From: a bacterium
GTDB lineage: Bacteria; Hydrogenedentota; Hydrogenedentia; Hydrogenedentiales; SLHB01
Assembly: GCA_024231375.1 (NCBI GenBank)
Contig: JAAEQP010001597.1
Span: forward strand, 1-14,828
Direction of reading: 5' to 3'
Length of the DNA: 14,828 nt
The position numbers and the translations under genes were made by a program. The notes under the pieces were generated by a model. It was not told where the DNA came from. It saw only the letters and a list, made by a program, of their open reading frames with translations, and ran no database searches. Positions 1 to 4,999 of the stretch are shown in pieces (within the stretch, counting starts at the first letter, position 1; each line of letters starts with the position of its first letter).

Positions 1-1
1 G

Positions 2-358
2 GAGGGTCCGGCCGTCATGTTCACGGGCCGGGGGTTGACGCTGACCAACACCGTTCTCTGGGACGGCGTCCACGAAGGGTTGAACGGGTTCATCAAGGTG
101 CCGGACGGCCTCATCCCCGGCAACGCGGAGACCGTGAGTACGGTGACCCACTCGCTGGTGCCGGGTGGATGCCCCGGAACCGGCAACGTGACCGGTTCCC
201 CGGCCTTCGTAGCGCCCGTCGCAGGCGACTACCGCCTCATGCCCGGGTCCGCGTGCGTGGACGCAGGTACCGCCGTCGGCGCACCGGATATCGACATCAA
301 CAACGTCCCACGCCCACGCGGCGCGGGCATCGACATCGGCGCACACGAAAAGCCGTAG
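2..358 (+). CDS. C-terminal fragment of a choice-of-anchor Q / parallel beta-helix secreted protein (5' truncated)
   Basis: The frame is open to the left edge (GAG at 2-4), so the ATG at 17 is probably an internal Met and the gene starts outside the window. About 118 residues remain. The end is the classic tail of choice-of-anchor Q proteins: a 'GSPAFVAPVAGDYRLMPGSACVDAG' type block followed by 'DIDINNVPRPRGAGIDIGAHE' just before the stop. This tail closes right-handed beta-helix (pectate-lyase-like) extracellular proteins. Family knowledge suggests a large secreted or surface-anchored protein; its ligand and catalytic residues would lie upstream and cannot be seen. It converges on the XRE gene (stop at 429) with only 70 bp between, where I see no strong terminator. 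Confidence 0.8.
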   Translation, partial: EGPAVMFTGRGLTLTNTVLWDGVHEGLNGFIKVPDGLIPGNAETVSTVTHSLVPGGCPGTGNVTGSPAFVAPVAGDYRLMPGSACVDAGTAVGAPDIDINNVPRPRGAGIDIGAHEKP

Positions 359-428
359 GGCAGCCGGACGCAAGGGGGTCCAAGGGGACGACAGACCGGG
401 AACCGCCTCGACGGCTAGCCCGAATATC

Positions 429-659
429 TCACAACGACGTGGCGCCTGCGTCCTCGAAGTGGAACAGGTCTTCAATGGTCACGCCGAAGGCGCGGGCCAG
501 TTGAAAGGCCAGGGGTAAGGAGGGCGCGTACTTGCCGCCTTCGATGGCGTTGATGGTCTGACGGGATACGCCCACCACTTCGGCCAGGGCCTGTTGGGTC
601 ATCTCGCCGTGTTCGAACCGGAACCGGCGTAGGGAATTGGTCAGTCCTTCATGGGGCAT
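429..659 (-). CDS. XRE-family (Cro/C1-type HTH) transcriptional regulator, 76 aa
   Basis: This small DNA-binding protein consists almost only of an HTH_3 domain. Residues about 20-40 (TQQALAEVVGVSRQTINAIE) are the helix-turn-helix, with the usual Q/S/R/N recognition-helix pattern. Residues 41-66 (GGKYAPSLPLAFQLARAFGVTIEDLF) are the closing helices. The size matches the YozG-like stand-alone XRE regulators often encoded beside small membrane proteins. Its ATG lies 7 nt after the stop of the membrane-protein gene, and its ribosome binding site (GGGAGG) lies in the last codons of that gene, so the two are very likely translationally coupled. It probably binds the two palindromes at 1136-1153 and 1178-1195 and represses its own operon (inference). 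The HTH assignment is firm; the targets are not proven. Confidence 0.93.
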   Translation of the reverse strand: MPHEGLTNSLRRFRFEHGEMTQQALAEVVGVSRQTINAIEGGKYAPSLPLAFQLARAFGVTIEDLFHFEDAGATSL

Positions 660-666
660 GATTCGG

Positions 667-1086
667 TTACCTCCCGTATTGCCACAGGATGGCCGCCGAC
701 TCTAGCAGTTTGAACAACAACATCCCGACAATGACCGACAACGGCAGCACGTTGACGGGCACCACGCCGTCCGAACCCATGGCGGCCCACGTCCCCATGC
801 TGGCCAGCACGAACACCACCCAGAAAATCCCGAATCCGAAGCCGGTGGCCTTGGCCATTATTGATCTGTCCCGTTCGTCGAGCGCGACCGCGCGCGTGTT
901 CTTGGGTTTCCGCAGAAACAGACCGCCAAGCCCGAGAAGCCCCAGCAAGCCGAGCGCGCCGAGACCGGCCTGGGCCTTATCCCAACTCCCGAACACCCCA
1001 ATCGCTATCACGGCGCAAGCGGTGAGACCCGCCGTCACCCCGATGACGACGAGGTTGAACCATGCGTACTTCTGAAGCGGTGCCAT
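667..1086 (-). CDS. Small four-helix membrane protein, DUF2178-like
   Basis: 139 aa. Hydrophobic segments lie at about 9-32, 41-58, 82-103 and 110-132, so four transmembrane helices are likely. Between helices 2 and 3 is a charged cytoplasmic-looking loop with the motif LDERDRSI (Asp70-Glu71-Arg72-Asp73). That DERD signature is typical of DUF2178-type proteins, which usually sit next to a short XRE regulator, as here. Start: ATG at 1086 preceded by GGAGAGGAGG about 7 nt upstream, an excellent ribosome binding site. It is the first gene of a two-gene operon with the XRE gene (429-659), driven by the promoter at 1155-1183. Biochemical role unknown; a membrane component that influences the regulator is one possibility (inference). 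The family name rests on motif and context only. Confidence 0.85.
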   Translation of the reverse strand: MAPLQKYAWFNLVVIGVTAGLTACAVIAIGVFGSWDKAQAGLGALGLLGLLGLGGLFLRKPKNTRAVALDERDRSIMAKATGFGFGIFWVVFVLASMGTWAAMGSDGVVPVNVLPLSVIVGMLLFKLLESAAILWQYGR

Positions 1087-1135
1087 TGTTACGCCTCCTC
1101 TCCGGTTTGTGGCCGTCGGCTCTCGCGCCGGCCTT

Positions 1136-1153
1136 AGTCAAGCGTCCTTTACA
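1136..1153. promoter_or_regulatory. Second, imperfect operator copy (site 2) at the transcription start
   Basis: Read on the minus strand this 18-mer (TGTAAAGGACGCTTGACT) matches the perfect operator at 1178-1195 in 15 of 18 positions. Its centre is 42 bp from the centre of the first site, four helical turns, so both sites face the same side of the DNA. It lies immediately downstream of the -10 and covers the expected start point. Confidence 0.6.
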
Positions 1154-1154
1154 T

Positions 1155-1183
1155 ATAGTACATGCAGATTTCCATTCTGTCAA
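1155..1183 (-). promoter_or_regulatory. Sigma70-type promoter of the DUF2178-XRE operon
   Basis: On the minus strand the -35 is TTGACA (1178-1183, exact consensus) and the -10 is TACTAT (1155-1160, 5 of 6), with exactly 17 nt between. Transcription should begin near 1148, about 60 nt before the ATG at 1086. Two palindromic sites overlap the -35 and the expected start point. Confidence 0.85.
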
Positions 1184-1195
1184 GGACCCTTGACA
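1178..1195. promoter_or_regulatory. Perfect palindromic operator (site 1) over the -35
   Basis: TGTCAAGGACCCTTGACA is two perfect 8-bp half-sites (TGTCAAGG / CCTTGACA) around a 2-bp centre, typical size and symmetry for a dimeric XRE-family repressor. Its left half includes the whole -35 hexamer of the minus-strand promoter, so occupancy should block RNA polymerase. The likely binder is the XRE protein encoded at 429-659 (inference from position). Confidence 0.7.
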
Positions 1196-1258
1196 TCTAT
1201 TCTTTCAGCAGCACCGCAGGAGGGAGACACATTTGAAGCCCGGGTACACGTAGTCGCG

Positions 1259-1288
1259 CCGGGGACGGCGCTTTGTACATGTCCCCGG
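1259..1288 (-). terminator. Weak hairpin downstream of the SPOUT methyltransferase gene
   Basis: CCGGGGAC (1259-1266) pairs with GTCCCCGG (1281-1288), an 8-bp GC-rich stem with a 14-nt loop, about 57 nt beyond the stop of the gene ending at 1345. There is no T-tract on either strand, so it may slow polymerase or simply be chance in GC-rich DNA. The rest of 1087-1344 holds the operon promoter and operators and no credible gene. Confidence 0.25.
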
Positions 1289-1344
1289 TTTCGGCGCGGA
1301 CCTTCTGAATGGGTGGTGCGGCGGGTCAGGGGGTGAGAGACGCC

Positions 1345-2163
1345 TCACCGTCGCTGGCGGTGGGCTTCGTAGAGGGTCACGGACGCGGCGCAGGCGAGGT
1401 TCAACGACGAGGCGACGCCGCCCATCTCGATGTTGACGAGGAGATCGCACTGGTCTTTCAACGCCCGGCTGAGGCCGAGGGTCTCGTTGCCGAAGCAAAG
1501 CAGCGCGGGACCGTCCAGCGGCGCTTCATGAAGAGGTTTCGGCGCTTTGGCGCTGGTGCCGATGATCATCAGACCGGGGGCACGCTCTTTGAGCGACTGG
1601 AACCAGATCTCCAACGATGGCAGGTCGGAGGGCCCTTCGGCCAAAGGCATGGAGAAGAAGGCGCCCGCGCTCGCACGGACGGCTACGGGGTCGAAGAGGT
1701 CCGCCGAATGGCCGACAGTGACTACGCCGTCCACGCCGAATGCGTCGCTGGATCGAATGATGCTGCCCAGGTTGCCGGGGTTGCCCGTGCGGTCGAGCAG
1801 GACCAGCAGCGGATTGTCCGTGACCGGGACGCGGTCCAGGTTCAGTTCGGAAATCTTCACCAGGGCGATGAGTTCGGACGTGTCTTCCTTGTCACTCAAC
1901 CGCCCCATCAACTCGGGCGTGAGTTCGAGGTGGTACTCGGCCGTCACTTCGGCCAGCACATCCTCGGCCCATCCCGACAGGCGCTTGTCCGCCGAAAACA
2001 GCAACGCCGCCACGTCCCACCCGCCGAGGCGGAGTTGGTTGATGGACCGCACGTCCTCCACGAAGAACATGCCGTGGGCGCGCCGCTTCTTGCGGTTTCG
2101 CTTCACCACCTCGGCCCGCTGAAACCACTGATTCTCGGTGGTGACTCTGAGCGTTGTTGTCAT
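1345..2163 (-). CDS. SPOUT-class RNA 2'-O-methyltransferase, TrmH/SpoU family
   Basis: 272 aa, normal for a two-domain TrmH-family enzyme: an N-terminal substrate-binding part (about 1-110, with the 'KRRAHGMFFVEDVRS' type block) and a C-terminal knotted SpoU domain. Motif 1 is LDRTGNPGNLGSIIRSSDAFG (residues 124-143, catalytic Arg137). Motif 2 is FGNETLGLS (224-232, Glu227). Motif 3 is IEMGGVASSLNLACAAS (245-261). These bind S-adenosylmethionine in the trefoil knot and methylate a ribose 2'-OH of rRNA or tRNA in the cytoplasm. The exact target (RlmB-, TrmH- or AviRb-like) cannot be decided here. ATG at 2163 is preceded by GAGGTAG. It stands alone and is divergent from the membrane-protein gene at 2413. 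Confidence 0.92.
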   Translation of the reverse strand: MTTTLRVTTENQWFQRAEVVKRNRKKRRAHGMFFVEDVRSINQLRLGGWDVAALLFSADKRLSGWAEDVLAEVTAEYHLELTPELMGRLSDKEDTSELIALVKISELNLDRVPVTDNPLLVLLDRTGNPGNLGSIIRSSDAFGVDGVVTVGHSADLFDPVAVRASAGAFFSMPLAEGPSDLPSLEIWFQSLKERAPGLMIIGTSAKAPKPLHEAPLDGPALLCFGNETLGLSRALKDQCDLLVNIEMGGVASSLNLACAASVTLYEAHRQRR

Positions 2164-2199
2164 TGGTCTACCTCGTTTGCGCCCATGCGCGCGTTCATC

Positions 2200-2228
2200 A
2201 ATATGCCGATTGCGGCCGCTTGGGGCAA
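2200..2228 (-). promoter_or_regulatory. Candidate promoter of the RNA methyltransferase gene
   Basis: Minus-strand TTGCCC (2223-2228) and CATATT (2200-2205) are 17 nt apart, each matching 4 of 6 consensus positions, and end 37 bp before the ATG. Spacing is ideal but the hexamers are weak. Confidence 0.4.
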
Positions 2229-2351
2229 GTCACAGCGCGGCGACAGGGCTTCGAGATCCCTAACCCTCTTGTGACAGGCATGTTAGCCCGACCATAAACC
2301 GAGAACATCTCTATTGCCTTGCCTCCGAATCTGGACACATTTCGCACCTTT

Positions 2352-2381
2352 TTGGAACTTCTCAAGGTTTGGGGGTATAAT
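2352..2381 (+). promoter_or_regulatory. Sigma70-type promoter of the coiled-coil membrane protein gene
   Basis: TTGGAA (2352-2357) and a perfect TATAAT (2376-2381) are 18 nt apart. Transcription would begin near 2388, 25 nt before the ATG at 2413. This also rules out the upstream in-frame ATG at 2314 as the start, because it would lie outside the transcript. Confidence 0.75.
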
Positions 2382-2412
2382 CTTCCAAAAGCCGCACCCC
2401 AAGGAGGGCGCT

Positions 2413-3510
2413 ATGTCACGCTCTATCCGCATTCCATTCTTTCTCGGTATGATACTGCTGACCATCGTGTCCATGTACACGACCCATGAGAGTCTGAAGG
2501 ACTCCATACTCCCCACGCCCATCGTCGATGTGCCGATGCCCGCGGGAGAGATCTGGCCGTGCTCCGTGTTCGCCATGTTTCTGTCCGTCGCCATTGGGTT
2601 GATGCTGTTTTCGCTGAAACTGGCCATCATCGACGAACAGCGGCGGCTGAGTTTTGTCGGCGTGATCGGTCTGACGATCCTCGCGTTCATCTCCATTTCC
2701 TTCAACATGGACATCCTATACCGGGCCGCGGACAAGGATTTCTTCATGCGGTACTCGGCCGCCCAGGTGAAGGACACCTACGCGGACTATCTGCTCCAGA
2801 CACAGGCTCAACTCAACGAGCGCCGCACCCTGCTCAGAGTCGAGGTGGCAAAGCAGGAAGGCGAGTTGGAGGCCGAGATTGAAGGCCTTCGCGAAAGGCC
2901 CGAAGGCTACGGTCCTGAAGCAAAGAGAGAAGATTACAAGCTACGGAAGCTTCAGAAGGTGACGGAAGTCGAGTTGGATGCCTTGACTGAAGCCATTGAG
3001 AGCAAACACAAGGCCGACGAACTGCTTGCACGCAGCGACCCCAAGGACCTGGATGAGATTGCGGCGCTGCAGGATCAGTTGCGCGTGGTTGCCAAGGACA
3101 TTGGCGCCGCTACCGGCGTGCCGCTGCCGCCCGTAGTGCGGTTGGAGCGGCCGTTGTTTGCCGTGTTCAACAACCTGCTCGACTTCAAAGCCGTTGGATT
3201 CAAGGAACTCCTGTTCCTGTTCCTGGCCTTCTTCATCGATCTCGGCGACATCGTCGGGTACACCATGGTGCCCAAGGGACACAAGCAGCTTCGGCCCAGG
3301 CCTGAGTTGCTTCCCGCGCCCGATCCCGAACCCGACTTCGTGCGGGCCGAGATCATCGAGCAGCCCCGGGACGACTTCGACCTCGAAGAGGACGAGTCCG
3401 CCGACCGGTTCTTCACGACGCGGGGCGGAGGCGGTGAAACCGGGGATGAAGAGGGGGCGCGAGCGGCCGAAGGCCAAGGCCGCAGGCCCTTCCGATTCCG
3501 GCGGCGTTAG
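2413..3510 (+). CDS. Unrecognised membrane protein: 3 TM helices, long coiled coil, 1 TM, acidic tail
   Basis: 365 aa from ATG 2413, chosen because AAGGAGGG sits 5 nt upstream and a TATAAT promoter ends at 2381. Hydrophobic helices lie at about 7-22, 50-72 and 80-99. Residues about 115-232 are highly charged and helical (Lys/Glu/Arg-rich, a coiled-coil pattern), then a fourth helix at about 261-284 (FKELLFLFLAFFIDLGDIVG). The tail is Pro- and acid-rich (PAPDPEPDFVRAEI...DLEEDESADRF). The order TM-TM-TM / coiled coil / TM resembles DUF4407-type proteins, but I do not recognise the family. It could be an envelope scaffold (inference). The last about 29 codons (GGGGETGDEEGARAA...RFRRR) look unlike the rest: GC at third positions drops after about 3421 while the +2 frame there becomes very GC3-rich, so the true end may be shifted. 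It converges on the gene at 3645; the 134-bp gap shows no convincing terminator. Confidence 0.8.
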   Translation: MSRSIRIPFFLGMILLTIVSMYTTHESLKDSILPTPIVDVPMPAGEIWPCSVFAMFLSVAIGLMLFSLKLAIIDEQRRLSFVGVIGLTILAFISISFNMDILYRAADKDFFMRYSAAQVKDTYADYLLQTQAQLNERRTLLRVEVAKQEGELEAEIEGLRERPEGYGPEAKREDYKLRKLQKVTEVELDALTEAIESKHKADELLARSDPKDLDEIAALQDQLRVVAKDIGAATGVPLPPVVRLERPLFAVFNNLLDFKAVGFKELLFLFLAFFIDLGDIVGYTMVPKGHKQLRPRPELLPAPDPEPDFVRAEIIEQPRDDFDLEEDESADRFFTTRGGGGETGDEEGARAAEGQGRRPFRFRRR

Positions 3511-3644
3511 GCAGGCTGCGAGGGAATCGGGGACAGAGGGGCTTCTGGAAAGGACCCCGGAAGCGGCAGACGGACGAGACAGCTCTCCCCGTGACGCGTA
3601 GCCCGTGACACATCTTCAGCGAATCTTCGCACGCCGACGAATCG

Positions 3645-4964
3645 CTAGGGAGTCGGCCCGAGGAGAAACTCCCTTGCCGGGCGCCAGTTTGAGGCCCCGT
3701 TGTGCCCCCCGTTCTCAACAACGAGGTACTGGCTTTGGTCCTTGAGGCTGTGGCGGGCGGCGCACTCTCTGATTTCGTTGTATAGCGATAGGTTGACGGG
3801 ATGGCGCTGTTTGTCGCGTGAACCAACAACGATTGCGACGGGAAGGCGCGCCAATGCGGTGAAGTCCAAGGCCTTCAGGTCGGGGTGCGTTTCGGGACAG
3901 AGCTTCGTACCATTGGGGAAGGGGACATCCGGATCATTGCGCACAGGCGTTCCCGCGCCGCAGATGGCAGCGCGAGCCACCAGGTCCGGGTGAGCCAAAG
4001 CAAATCTGCTGACGAAGCCGCCGCCTTGGGAATGCCCGAACAGGAGGATTCTGTCGTCGACATCGAGCGAGCGCTGGACTTCCTCAATGATCTCGATGAG
4101 GCGGAGATCCGGTCGCGGGCCGCCATGGGATGCCTCCAGTGAGCCAAAGACGTAGAAATTCGCCCGATCAAAGAATGGCGCCAGTGCGACCGCGTGGTGC
4201 GCCTCGGCGTCCTTGCGCACTGTGTCCATGTATCGCGTTGCGTTACCGTCGCTCCCGTGGACTGAGACGAGGAGGCGGTGCTTGAGTCCGGCTACGTAGG
4301 CGCGAGGCACGTAGACGGCGTATCGGGTGCCGTTGAGGTAGCCGAAGGCGACCTGTCCCGGGGTGTACTTCGGGCGACGAGTGCATCGATACCCCGGATT
4401 CTCCACCAAGAACTGAAGGAGACGCCGCATGTTCGGGTCGGTCTCAGTCTTGGATAGCTCCACGATGGCTTGACTGGCCGTTGAGGAGTTGAACCTGTTC
4501 AACGCTTCCGCCGCCCTCAGCCGTGTATTGAGGCGTTGGCTGCTTCTCATTGCAGCCACAAGGGCAGGCTCGGCTTCCGGGAGGCCGATGAGGCCCAGAG
4601 CATAGGCGGCTGCCTCCGAGGGCGACGGATGCTCGTCGCGCTCCATCACGGTGATGAGGGGCTGGACGGAGGAACTGGCCCGAAAGAGAATCAGCTGATG
4701 CACGATGAACGTTCGCGTGCGGAAGTAGCGGTGCGCGAGGAGTTGCTCATTGAGGAAGGGCACGTCCTCTTCGCGGAGAAGGGCGCGGATTCTGGCACGG
4801 TAATCGTCAACGTGCTTGCTGAACTGGCTGCGTGTCTTCATGCCCTCCAGCATTCCACGGATCTTGTCCTGGTGGTTGCTGTCGGGCTCGGCGTTCGGCG
4901 CGCTCTGGGAACAGGTGACGGCTACGAGAACGGCGAACAGGATGCAGCAGGCACGTTTGAGCAT
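3645..4964 (-). CDS. Secreted HEAT-repeat protein fused to an alpha/beta-hydrolase (esterase/PHB-depolymerase-like)
   Basis: 439 aa from ATG 4964, chosen because GGAG lies 9 nt upstream and it gives a clean signal peptide (MLKRACCILFAVLVAVTCSQSA). A GTG at 4979 in the same frame is the alternative. Residues about 60-190 form helical HEAT-like repeats (e.g. 'EAAAYALGLIGLPEAEPALVAAM' type units). From about 200 on is an alpha/beta-hydrolase: strand-plus-oxyanion block LLVSVHGSDGNA, nucleophile elbow GHSQGG (Ser312), acid in VVGSRDKQ (Asp384) and His in NGGHNG (His421), a complete catalytic triad in the expected order. The fold resembles secreted esterases, feruloyl-esterase/PHB-depolymerase types and dienelactone-hydrolase-like enzymes; the substrate is unknown. 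It follows the sensor kinase on the same strand after 35 nt, so the two probably form an operon. Confidence 0.88.
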   Translation of the reverse strand: MLKRACCILFAVLVAVTCSQSAPNAEPDSNHQDKIRGMLEGMKTRSQFSKHVDDYRARIRALLREEDVPFLNEQLLAHRYFRTRTFIVHQLILFRASSSVQPLITVMERDEHPSPSEAAAYALGLIGLPEAEPALVAAMRSSQRLNTRLRAAEALNRFNSSTASQAIVELSKTETDPNMRRLLQFLVENPGYRCTRRPKYTPGQVAFGYLNGTRYAVYVPRAYVAGLKHRLLVSVHGSDGNATRYMDTVRKDAEAHHAVALAPFFDRANFYVFGSLEASHGGPRPDLRLIEIIEEVQRSLDVDDRILLFGHSQGGGFVSRFALAHPDLVARAAICGAGTPVRNDPDVPFPNGTKLCPETHPDLKALDFTALARLPVAIVVGSRDKQRHPVNLSLYNEIRECAARHSLKDQSQYLVVENGGHNGASNWRPAREFLLGPTP

Positions 4965-4999
4965 GGTGGCGGACTCCACTTGGTACAGCCCCCGATTCC

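Noticed and set aside
1309..2274. Long plus-strand open frame (321 codons) opposite the RNA methyltransferase
   Set aside because: It is antisense to a gene with all three SPOUT motifs, has no ribosome binding site and no recognisable domain.
2314..2412. Upstream in-frame ATG at 2314 as the start of the membrane protein
   Set aside because: It lies before the TATAAT at 2376-2381 and lacks a ribosome binding site, whereas ATG 2413 follows AAGGAGGG.
2941..3477. Minus-strand frame inside the coiled-coil protein gene
   Set aside because: No start signals or motifs; the plus-strand gene has a promoter, ribosome binding site and membrane helices.
3511..3644. Terminator between the convergent genes ending at 3510 and 3645
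   Set aside because: Only short stems (5-6 bp, e.g. GCTTCT/GGAAGC at 3541-3564) without T-tracts were found.
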